Below are positions 6,176 to 13,900 of a stretch of 17,805 nt of DNA, piece by piece (position 1 is the first letter of the stretch; each line of letters opens with the position of its first letter). This DNA comes from DAOUMF01 sp034411955 (GTDB taxonomy: Bacteria; Chloroflexota; Dehalococcoidia; SM23-28-2; RBG-16-64-32): assembly GCA_034411955.1 (NCBI GenBank), contig DAOUMF010000192.1, positions 1-17,805 of the forward strand, given 5' to 3'. The translations under genes and the position numbers were made by a program. Below the pieces are notes generated by a model that ran no database searches, was not told the DNA's origin, and saw only the letters and a program-made list of their open reading frames with translations.

Positions 6176-9061
6176 GTGACAACCGAGACGAGAGGCGACA
6201 CAGCGGGCACGGATGTAGGGGCGATTCGCCAATCGCCCCTACTGAGGCGCCACTTCACCACCCCCGGCGTCGAACCCTACGATGAGCTGCAGTGGGAGAG
6301 CGATCGCACGGCGGTCATCGCAGGCGCCGACGGCAAGCCCGTGTTCGAGCAGGTGGGCGTCGAGTTCCCCTCCGGCTGGTCGCAGAACGCCACCAACGTC
6401 GTCGCCTCCAAGTACTTCCGCGGCCCCCTGAGCGAGGAGGCCGCCGCCGCCCCCGGCCGCACCGCCCCCGTCCGCGAGCGCTCCGTCAAGCAGCTCATCG
6501 ACCGCGTCGTCAACGGCCTCACGGATTGGGGCCGCAGAGCCTGTCCTGAGTCCGCCTCAGGCGGACGAAGGAACGGCTACTTCGTCGACGAGCAGGAGGC
6601 CGAGGCCTTTCACGCCGAGCTGAAGCACATCCTGGTCAACCAGATCGCCTGCTTCAACTCCCCCGTATGGTTCAACCTCGGCATCGAGGAGAAGCCTCAG
6701 TGCTCCGCCTGCTTCATCCTCTCCATCGAGGACTCCATGGACTCCATCCTGGAGTGGTACCGCACGGAGGGGAAGATCTTCAAGGGCGGCTCCGGCTCCG
6801 GCATCAACCTGTCGCGGCTGCGCTCGTCGAAGGAGCGGCTCACAGCGGGCGGCCTCGCCTCCGGGCCCGTCTCGTTCATGCGCGGCGCCGACGCCATCGC
6901 CGGCACCATCAAGTCCGGCGGCAAGACCCGCCGCGCCGCCAAGATGGTCATCCTCAACGTCGACCACCCCGACATCGAGGAGTTTATCGCCTGCAAGTCA
7001 CGGGAGGAGCGCAAGGCCTACGCCCTGGGCGATTGCGGCTACGACGTGACGCTGGACGGCGACGCCTGGATCTCCATCCAGTACCAGAACGCCAACAATT
7101 CCGTCCGCGTCAGCGACGACTTCATGCGCGCCGTCGTCGAGGACGGCGACTGGCAGACCCGCTACGTCACCACCGGCGAGCCCGCCCAGACCTATCGCGC
7201 CCGCGACCTCATGCGCAGGATCGCCGACGCCGCCTGGGAGTGCGCCGACCCCGGCATGCAGTACGACACCAAGATCAACGAATGGCACACCTGCCCCAAC
7301 ACCGGCCCCATCACCGCCTCCAACCCCTGCTCCGAGTACATGCACCTGGACGACTCCGCCTGCAACCTCGCCTCCATCAACCTCCTCAAGTTCCTGCGGG
7401 AGGAAGAGGATCCTGCGACCGTAGAGGCGCAGCATGCTGCGCCCCTACAAGGGCAAGCCACATTCGACATCGAGGCGTACCGCCACACCTGCGCCGTCAT
7501 GATCGCCGCCCAGGAGATCATCGTCTCAAACTCCTCCTACCCCACCGACAAGAGCACCGAGAACGCCCGCGACTACCGCGCCCTGGGCCTGGGCTACTCC
7601 AATCTCGGCGCCCTCCTCATGTCCCTGGGCATCCCCTACGACTCGGATGAGGGGCGAGCGTGGGCCGCCGCCCTGTCCGCCGTCATGACCGGCCAGGCAT
7701 ACGCCACCTCCGCCGCCATCGCCGCCCGCATGGGGCCCTTCGCCGGCTACGAGCGCAACCGGGAGCCCATGCTGAGCGTCATCGAGAAGCACCGCGCCGC
7801 CGCCTACGACATCGAGGACTCCAAGGCCCCCACTCCCCTCGCGGCGGCGGCGCGCGCCGTCTGGGACGAGGCCCTCGCCCTGGGTCGGGAGCACGGCTAC
7901 CGCAACTCCCAGGCCACCGTCCTCGCCCCCACCGGCACCATCAGCTTCATGATGGACTGCGACACCACCGGCATCGAGCCGGACATCGCCCTCGTCAAGT
8001 ACAAGACCCTGGTGGGCGGCGGCGTCATGAGGATCGTCAACACCTCCGTGCCGCGCGCTCTGCACCGCCTCGGCTACGACGAGGACAGCGCCGCCGCCAT
8101 CCTCGCCCACATCGACGAGACCGGCACCATCGAGCGTGCCCCCGGCCTGCGGGAGGAGCACCTCCCCGTGTTCGACTGCGCCTTCAAGGCGCAGAACGGC
8201 TCCCGCACCGTCCACGGGCTCGGCCACGTCAAGATGATGGGCACCGGCCCGCCCTTCATCTCCGGCGCCAGCTCCAAGACCGTCAACATGCCGGAGGACA
8301 CCGCCGTCGAGGAGATCGAGGAAGCGTACATCGAGGGGTGGAAGCACGGCCTCAAGGCCCTGGCGATCTACCGCGACGGCTCCAAGCGCGCCCAGGTGCT
8401 GAGCACGAAGAAGGACACTTCTACAAGCGCAGCGAGCGAGGAGGAGGACGACGGCCCCCGCCCGGTTCGCCGGCGGCTGCCCGCCACTCGCGCCTCCGTC
8501 ACCCACAAGTTCTCCATCGAGGGGCACGAAGGCTATATCACCGCCGGCATGTACGAGGACGGCTCCCCCGGCGAGATCTTCGTCACCATGGCCAAGGAGG
8601 GCTCCACCCTCTCCGGTATGGTGGACGCCTTCGCCACCTGCATCTCCCTCACCCTCCAGTACGGCGTACCCCTGCGCGATATGGTGAACAAGTTCTCCCA
8701 CATGCGATTCGAGCCCTCAGGCCGCACCGAGAACGCCGAGATCCCCGTCGCCCAGTCCATCGTCGACTACATCTTCCGCTGGCTGGCCTCTCAGTACCTC
8801 AGCGAGGAGGAGAAGGAGGAGTTCGGCGTCCTCTCCCCGGCCGTCAAAGCGAAGCTGATGGCCCAGGAGCACCGGCCACCCGCCTGGGCCGGCAACGGCG
8901 GCCTCCTGCCCGGCCAGGGCCACGGCAACGGCGGCGCCTTCGACGATGCTCAGGACAGGCAGAGCGACGCGCCGCCCTGCTCCAACTGTGGCTGGATCAT
9001 GGTCCGCTGCGGCACCTGCTACCGCTGCGACAACTGCGGCACCACCAGCGGCTGCGGCTAA
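6176..9061 (+). CDS. nrdJ: Adenosylcobalamin-dependent (class II) ribonucleotide reductase
   Basis: Reduces ribonucleotides to deoxyribonucleotides for DNA synthesis, using coenzyme B12 to make the thiyl radical, so it is oxygen-independent. The 961-residue product has the radical cysteine in NPCSEY (N383, C385, E387), the redox pair in SACF (C179) and SACNLASINL (C396), the GGSGSGINLSRLRS loop (204-217) and LAPTGTISFMMDCDTTGIEPD (583-603). Its C-terminal domain carries RRRLPATRASVTHKF, and a cysteine-rich tail (CSNCG, CGTC, CDNCG) probably regenerates the active site. No N-terminal ATP-cone is visible. GTG at 6176 follows AGGAGGGG by 6 bases. Four repeat-derived stretches are inserted in frame near residues 14-23, 121-131, 412-428 and 921-930. 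The first three interrupt otherwise conserved text such as WGR|RNGYF and FLRE|TFDIEAY. All catalytic residues survive, so it is probably functional. Confidence 0.96.
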   Translation: MTTETRGDTAGTDVGAIRQSPLLRRHFTTPGVEPYDELQWESDRTAVIAGADGKPVFEQVGVEFPSGWSQNATNVVASKYFRGPLSEEAAAAPGRTAPVRERSVKQLIDRVVNGLTDWGRRACPESASGGRRNGYFVDEQEAEAFHAELKHILVNQIACFNSPVWFNLGIEEKPQCSACFILSIEDSMDSILEWYRTEGKIFKGGSGSGINLSRLRSSKERLTAGGLASGPVSFMRGADAIAGTIKSGGKTRRAAKMVILNVDHPDIEEFIACKSREERKAYALGDCGYDVTLDGDAWISIQYQNANNSVRVSDDFMRAVVEDGDWQTRYVTTGEPAQTYRARDLMRRIADAAWECADPGMQYDTKINEWHTCPNTGPITASNPCSEYMHLDDSACNLASINLLKFLREEEDPATVEAQHAAPLQGQATFDIEAYRHTCAVMIAAQEIIVSNSSYPTDKSTENARDYRALGLGYSNLGALLMSLGIPYDSDEGRAWAAALSAVMTGQAYATSAAIAARMGPFAGYERNREPMLSVIEKHRAAAYDIEDSKAPTPLAAAARAVWDEALALGREHGYRNSQATVLAPTGTISFMMDCDTTGIEPDIALVKYKTLVGGGVMRIVNTSVPRALHRLGYDEDSAAAILAHIDETGTIERAPGLREEHLPVFDCAFKAQNGSRTVHGLGHVKMMGTGPPFISGASSKTVNMPEDTAVEEIEEAYIEGWKHGLKALAIYRDGSKRAQVLSTKKDTSTSAASEEEDDGPRPVRRRLPATRASVTHKFSIEGHEGYITAGMYEDGSPGEIFVTMAKEGSTLSGMVDAFATCISLTLQYGVPLRDMVNKFSHMRFEPSGRTENAEIPVAQSIVDYIFRWLASQYLSEEEKEEFGVLSPAVKAKLMAQEHRPPAWAGNGGLLPGQGHGNGGAFDDAQDRQSDAPPCSNCGWIMVRCGTCYRCDNCGTTSGCG
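6215..6242. repeat. GTAGGGGC-type palindrome inside nrdJ, copy 1
   Basis: GTAGGGGCGATT and AATCGCCCCTAC are perfect 12-base arms around CGCC. It encodes residues 14-23 (VGAIRQSPLL) just before the expected N-terminal RRHFTTPGVEPYDEL. It is the same type as the palindrome at 7421-7448: both begin GTAG, end CCCCTAC and keep the nrdJ frame. Confidence 0.88.
6536..6568 (-). repeat. CCTGTCCTGAG-type repeat inside nrdJ, with nested palindrome
   Basis: GCCTGTCCTGAG (6539-6550) and CGAAGGAACGG (6566-6576) frame a perfect palindrome with 8-base arms GTCCGCCT/AGGCGGAC (6550-6566). It encodes about 11 extra residues (RACPESASGGR) that split the conserved WGR-RNGYF segment; 33 bases keep the frame. The 12-base GCCTGTCCTGAG recurs in reverse at 8949-8960. 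Exact insertion ends are uncertain. Confidence 0.85.
7421..7448. repeat. GTAGGGGC-type palindrome inside nrdJ, copy 2
   Basis: GTAGAGGCGCAGCA and TGCTGCGCCCCTAC are 14-base arms with one mismatch and no loop. It encodes VEAQHAAPLQ (residues 416-425) within a 16-18 residue addition between FLREE and TFDIEAYRHT, right after the radical-cysteine motif and a few residues downstream of C396. Confidence 0.88.
8937..8969 (+). repeat. CTTCGAC...CTCAGGACAGGC repeat inside nrdJ tail linker
   Basis: CCTTCGACGATG followed by CTCAGGACAGGCAGAGC is the same family as the copy at 6536-6568 but in the opposite orientation (12 bases exactly shared). It encodes AFDDAQDRQS in the flexible linker just before the cysteine-rich C-terminal tail. 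Confidence 0.8.
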
Positions 9062-9087
9062 CACAGCCCACCCTCCCTTTGGGCAGG

Positions 9088-9123
9088 AGGGGCGCTCTCG
9101 CAAGGGGAGCGCCCCTTCTGTTT
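9088..9123 (+). terminator. Intrinsic terminator after nrdJ
   Basis: AGGGGCGCTC and GAGCGCCCCT form a perfect 10-base stem, extended by two more pairs around GCAAG, followed by TTCTGTTT. It starts 27 bases after the nrdJ stop. Almost the same sequence follows the next gene at 10726-10763. Confidence 0.85.
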
Positions 9124-9170
9124 ACGCCGTCAGAATGCTGCCATCTCTCTCGATATGACGACGTAATGAT

Positions 9171-9199
9171 GTAACGATTTGCCGGAGAGCGGCATCATA
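9171..9199 (+). promoter_or_regulatory. Shared upstream motif of c-di-GMP genes, copy 1
   Basis: GTAAC, 16 bases, GCATC, then ATA. Matching motifs stand before the second and fourth c-di-GMP genes. The two blocks are spaced like the -35 and -10 of an ECF-type promoter, but the sigma factor is unknown. It lies 69 bases before the start codon at 9268. Confidence 0.45.
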
Positions 9200-9200
9200 C

Positions 9201-9245
9201 GTCTCAGACCACCCTACAACGCAACCCCGCGCCGCAGGGTGAGAC
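9201..9245 (+). other. Leader stem in front of the first diguanylate cyclase gene
   Basis: GTCTC pairs with GAGAC and ACCCT with AGGGT, with a small bulge and a 25-base centre. It sits between the shared motif and the ribosome binding site. It does not show the conserved core of known c-di-GMP riboswitches. Confidence 0.3.
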
Positions 9246-9267
9246 CCAGTATTAGAGGGGGCAAGAA

Positions 9268-10692
9268 ATGGCTATCGCAAGAGCAGAACCGATCCAGAAG
9301 GGCGTCAAACTGTGGCCCTTCAGCAACCCCATCAACTCAGTGCGAAGGGCGGTGATCGCCGGCTTCGTCGTGCTGGTGCTGATCCTCATCGCCGTGGTCG
9401 CCGGATCCGCGTATATGGTGCGGACGTACCAGTCTGACACGGCGGCGATGCAGAAGCGCGCGAACGTCGCCTCACTGCTGCAAGAGGCGGAAGCGAACGC
9501 CAGCATGAGCGCTCTGCTGTCCCTGCGCTACTCACTGGCGGGGGGAGAGAACTACCCAGTGGAGATTGTCGCCCTCTCCGATGCGACCGGGGTTAACCTA
9601 CAGGACGCGCGCGCCCTGGCGGTGGAACTCGACGATCAGGAGCGAGTCGCCGAACTGGACGCCCTCTATGCCAAGCATCTGTACCTGAATAACGACGAGA
9701 CGGGCGCCCGAAAGATAGTCGCCCTCCGAGAGGAAGGCAAAGTGGAAGAGGCGCTGGCAGTCCAAGAGGCAGACGTGCCCATATTCCGGGAGCTGCGGCT
9801 CGGCCTCATGGAGGCCAACGCGTCAGAGTTGCAGAAGGTATCCGACCTGGAGAGCCGCGCGAACAACGCTGGCGACCTCGCTTTCCTGCTCCTAATCGTG
9901 TCGGGCGTCGCTGGCGGCTTTCTGGGAATCATCGTGGCGATCCTCATCGCCCGTTCCATCCTCCGGCCGTTGCATTCGCTGGAGTCGACCGCCCGGACTG
10001 TCGCCAAGGGCAGCCTGGATGCGCGGGCGTCGGCCGGTGGCCTGCGCGAGCTGTCTCACCTGGGTGAGACCATGAACTATATGATGGACACCATCCAGGA
10101 CCGCACCGAGCAGATACAGGAGCACGCCAGGCAGCTCGTGGATGCCCGCGCTCAAGCGGCGACCGACCCGCTCACCGGGCTCGGCAACCACCGTAGGTTC
10201 CACGAGAAGATCAGAGACGTCGTCGATACCGCTCAGACGGACGGAACGCCCGTGGGCATGATCATGATGGACGTGGACAACTTCAAGGGCGTTAACGATA
10301 CGCTGGGGCATCAGGCGGGTGACCAGGTGCTGCGTGACGTCTCCGCCACTATCACCGAGACAGTGAGCCAGGAGCAGGCCTACCGCTATGGTGGAGACGA
10401 GTTCGCGATACTGCTGCTGGAGCATGACCGGCAGAAGACCGCTGAGATCGCTGAGAACCTGCTGAGCGCCATCGAGAAGCGCACGACCGGCGGCGATGCC
10501 GAAAGGATCACGGTCAGCATAGGCGTAGCCACCTTCCCGGACATGGCAGAGTCCGTACAGGAGCTCATCTACCGGTCGGATATGGCTCTGAACTGGGCGA
10601 AGTCCGCAGGCAAGAACCAGGTGGGCGTCTGGGACAAAGTCTTCGGAAGCAGACAGAACGGTGATGAGCCTGACGTGGCGGCGGAAACGTAG
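9268..10692 (+). CDS. Membrane-bound diguanylate cyclase (sensor-HAMP-GGDEF)
   Basis: Makes cyclic di-GMP from two GTP in response to a signal sensed outside the membrane. The 474-residue product has a membrane helix at about 29-50 (VIAGFVVLVLILIAVVAGSA), a helical extracytoplasmic domain at about 51-200, a second helix at about 203-227, a HAMP segment beginning ARSILRPLHSLESTA and a short coiled linker. The GGDEF domain covers about 292-460: DPLTGLGNHRRF, substrate and metal residues in MMDVDNFKGVNDTLGHQAGD, and intact RYGGDEF (375-379). There is no RxxD inhibitory site at the usual place before GGDEF. ATG at 9268 has GAGGGGG 6 bases upstream. Its sensor and HAMP resemble those of the proteins at 14176 and 16533, so they are paralogues. 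The input signal is unknown. Confidence 0.93.
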   Translation: MAIARAEPIQKGVKLWPFSNPINSVRRAVIAGFVVLVLILIAVVAGSAYMVRTYQSDTAAMQKRANVASLLQEAEANASMSALLSLRYSLAGGENYPVEIVALSDATGVNLQDARALAVELDDQERVAELDALYAKHLYLNNDETGARKIVALREEGKVEEALAVQEADVPIFRELRLGLMEANASELQKVSDLESRANNAGDLAFLLLIVSGVAGGFLGIIVAILIARSILRPLHSLESTARTVAKGSLDARASAGGLRELSHLGETMNYMMDTIQDRTEQIQEHARQLVDARAQAATDPLTGLGNHRRFHEKIRDVVDTAQTDGTPVGMIMMDVDNFKGVNDTLGHQAGDQVLRDVSATITETVSQEQAYRYGGDEFAILLLEHDRQKTAEIAENLLSAIEKRTTGGDAERITVSIGVATFPDMAESVQELIYRSDMALNWAKSAGKNQVGVWDKVFGSRQNGDEPDVAAET

Positions 10693-10725
10693 GCGACCCA
10701 CGTAACTTCGTCAGGCTCGAGCGGC

Positions 10726-10763
10726 AGGGGCGCTCTCACAAGGGGAGCGCCCCTTCTGCTTCT
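10726..10763 (+). terminator. Intrinsic terminator after the first diguanylate cyclase gene
   Basis: AGGGGCGCTC and GAGCGCCCCT with two extra closing pairs around ACAAG, followed by TTCTGCTTCT. It differs from the terminator after nrdJ by only one loop base and one tail base. It starts 33 bases after the stop codon. Confidence 0.82.
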
Positions 10764-10774
10764 ACCGCCGCGCC

Positions 10775-10841
10775 GTAGCTGCAGGCCTTCAGGCCTGCTC
10801 CGCCTCAGCCCGATTTGGCAGACCTGAAGCTCTGCAGCTAC
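10775..10841. repeat. GTAGCTGCAG-type long inverted repeat
   Basis: Arms begin GTAGCTGCAG at the left and end CTGCAGCTAC at the right; over 24 bases they match at 21 positions. The left arm contains the perfect palindrome GCAGGCCTTCAGGCCTGC except for its central pair, and the 19-base centre contains GCTCCGCCTCAG, resembling other repeats in the window. It lies between a terminator and the next promoter-like motif, the usual place for a small non-coding element. Confidence 0.78.
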
Positions 10842-10865
10842 AGTTTAGCCGTCACTTTCCCCCCT

Positions 10866-10893
10866 GTAACGGCCCGCCGGGAGCGGCATCCTA
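10866..10893 (+). promoter_or_regulatory. Shared upstream motif of c-di-GMP genes, copy 2
   Basis: GTAAC, 15 bases, GCATCCTA. Shares CCGGnAGCGGCATC with copy 1 and GCATCCTAA with copy 3. It lies 79 bases before the start codon at 10973. Confidence 0.45.
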
Positions 10894-10927
10894 AGCTTGT
10901 GTCGCCGCGCCGTCGGACTTGGACAGG

Positions 10928-10946
10928 GCGGCGCGCGATGCGCCGC
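10928..10946 (+). other. Strong leader hairpin before the second c-di-GMP gene
   Basis: GCGGCGC and GCGCCGC pair around GCGAT, between the shared motif and the start codon at 10973. It could limit translation, or be chance in GC-rich sequence. Confidence 0.35.
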
Positions 10947-10972
10947 GCAGTCGGAGTCTGGGAAGCGAGGCG

Positions 10973-13900
10973 ATGACACTCCGGAAGAAGACGCTCCTCA
11001 TCATTGCGGTAACCCTGCTCGGCCTGTTGACAGGTCTGTACTTCACGTCACGGACCATCGTCCTGGGGGGATTCGTCGAGGTCGAGCAGGAACAGACGCA
11101 GCACAGCGTGGACCTGGCCCTGACCACGATGTCCGACGACCTCGCCAAGATGGCCAGCACGGCCTCCGATTGGTCGGCCTGGGACGCAACGTACGAGTTC
11201 ATCGAGGACGGAAATGCCGCGTACATCGAGGAGAACGTCTACGACGATGTGCTCGTCAACCTCCGTGTGAACCTCATGCTCTTCGTCCATTCCTCTGGAC
11301 GGGTCGTGCATGCGAGGGCAGTCGACCTCCAGGAGGGGACGGAGGCGCCGGTACCGGAGAGCCTACTGGAGATCATCGCCACCGATGACCTTCTCCTGCG
11401 CCATACCGACACGCACAGCAGCATCACGGGAATCATCCTCCTCCCCGGGAGCCCCTTGCTGGTCGCCTCAACCCCCATAGTCACCAGCGCCGGTGAGGGC
11501 CCGACCCGCGGGACGCTGATTCTGGGGCGTTACCTGGATGCCGCAGAACTGGAGCACCTGGCCACCACCACTGGCCTCTCCTTGAGCATCCGTCGCTTTG
11601 ACGACCCCGCAGTGCCTCCCGACTTCGAGAAGCCGATCGCGTCCCAAACAGACGAGTCGCCTGTCGTTGTCCGCGCCCTCGACTCCGACACGATCGCAGG
11701 GTATGCCCAGGTCGAAGACATCTTCGGCAACGCCGCCATTGTCCTGCGAGTCGATATGCCCAGAAACGTCTACGCGCAAGGCGAGGCGACCATCCAGTAC
11801 TTCATGGTTGCGCTTCTGGCTGTCGGCGCAGTATTCGGCGTCGTGATCATGGGGCTCCTGGAAAAGACGGTGCTCTCTCGGCTGGCACGCCTGAGGGCAG
11901 ACGTCAGGAAGATTGGGGCGACGAGTGATCTCGCGGCTCGGGTGTCCGTGCCGGGTCGAGACGAGCTGTCGGACCTGGGCCGCGCCATCAATGGAACGCT
12001 GAAATCGCTGGAGCGATCGTGGGCCGAACGCCAACGGGCGGAGGAGGCCCTGCGGGAGAGCGAGGAGCGATTCCGCACCTTGGCGGAGACCGCCGCCGCT
12101 GCCATATTCATCTTTCGGGGCACCCGCATCCGCTACGCGAATGCTGCAGCCGAGGCCATCACCGGCTACACGCGGCAAGAGTGGCTGGAGATGAATTTCT
12201 GGGATGTTATCCATCCCGACTATCGAGAACTGGTCAGAGAGCGGGGGATAGGGCGCCAGCAGGGCAAGGGGGTCCCATCACAATACGAAGCTAAGCTCCT
12301 CACGAAGGAGGGGGAGGAGCGCTGGGTTGATTTCACTGCGGGCGCTATTCAGGTCGATGGGAAACCAGCCGTAGTGGGAACAGCCTTTGACATCAGCGAG
12401 CGCAAGCGGGCGGAGGAGGCGCTGCGGGAGAGTGAGACCAGACACAGGACGTTACTTGAGAATCTCCCTCAGAAGATATTTCTGAAGGACAGGAATTCGG
12501 TCTATGTATCCTGCAACGAGAACTACGCTCGGGATCTGAACATCAGACCCGATGAGATCACCGGCAAGACGGACTATGACTTCTTCCCGAAGGAACTCGC
12601 TGAGAAATACCGACAGGACGACAAGCGGGTCATGGACTGCAGCAAGACGGAAGATATCGAAGAGGAGTATGTCCGGGATGGGCAAAGAGCATATGTGCAG
12701 ACGGTCAAGACGCCTCTCAGAGACGAAGACGGCCACGTTGTCGGCATTCTAGGCATTTTCTGGGACATCAGCGAGCGCAAGCGGGCGGAGGAGGCGCTGC
12801 GGCGGGCCAACCAGCAGCTCGCGAAGGACCGCCGGGAGATCGAAGCGCTCAACCGCTCCCTGGAGGCCAGGGTAAGGGAGCGCACCCGGGAGCTGCGCCT
12901 GGCCAACGAGGGCTTGCGGGAGCGCAGCCACCAGCTCCTGGACGCCCGCGCTCAGGCCGCCACCGACGCCCTCACCGGGCTTTGGAACCACCGTGCCTTC
13001 CACGAGAGGATCAAAGGTGAAGTCTCCCGGGCCCGGGAGGCCAGCTCCCCGCTCGGCCTCATCATGATGGATGTCGATAACTTCAAGCGCATCAACGACT
13101 CTCTGGGACACCAGGCCGGCGACAATGTCCTCCGTGCGCTCGCGCATACCCTCGCCGCCCTAGCGCCACGACAACACACGTATCGCTACGGGGGAGATGA
13201 GTTCGCGGTACTGCTGTCGAAGGCCGACGGCCGCAAGACCGCGCGGGTGGCAGAGCGCCTGCGCCGCGCCGTGGAGAAACGAACCGACGGCAACGGCAAC
13301 TATGTCACGGTCAGCCTGGGCATAGCCTCACTCCCGGAGATGGCGGAGTCCGTGGAGGAGCTCGTCTACGGCGCCGACGCCGCCATGTACTGGGCCAAGT
13401 CCGCCGGCAAGAACCGCGTCGGCGACTGGAGCAACCTCCTCACCTACAGGGCAGACGGAACCCTGCCCTGGTACGCCGCCGACCGCGGCGTCAGGGCGCC
13501 GGATGTCGTCGCCGCCCTCATCGCCGCCCTCGCCGCCAAGGACCCCGCCACCGCCAGCCACACTGAGCGCTGCTCCTGGTACGCCCTCAAGCTGGCCGAG
13601 GAACTCGGCCTTCCCGAGGAGGAGACATCCGTCGTCCGGTTGGCTTCACTCCTCCACGACATCGGCAAGCTGGCGGTACCCGACGAGGTCCTGTTCAAGC
13701 CGGGCCCCCTCAACGAAGAGGAGTGGGCCCTGATGAAGCAGCACCCGGCGGCTGCCGTGCATGTGCTCAGCCACATCCGCTCGCTCACGGATGCTACTCC
13801 GGCCATCCTCCACCACCACGAGCACCTTGACGGGTCCGGCTACCCCGACGGCTTGGCCGGAGAGGATATTCCCATAGCCTCGCGCATCCTGCTGGTCACC

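Noticed and set aside
6536..7450. Inteins or an intron in nrdJ as explanation of the extra residues
   Set aside because: The extra segments are only about 10-18 residues long and coincide with palindromic repeats; they lack any splicing motif.
7526..8701. Minus-strand open frame opposite nrdJ
   Set aside because: Same kind of shadow; composition is dominated by Gly, Val, Asp and His and the opposite strand has a clear conserved enzyme.
7660..9174. Plus-strand frame of 504 codons overlapping nrdJ
   Set aside because: Arg/His/Pro/Gly-rich out-of-frame translation with no family features.
9062..9267. Possible c-di-GMP riboswitch in the leader of the first diguanylate cyclase gene
   Set aside because: A stem is present, but none of the conserved core of the known c-di-GMP riboswitch classes can be seen.
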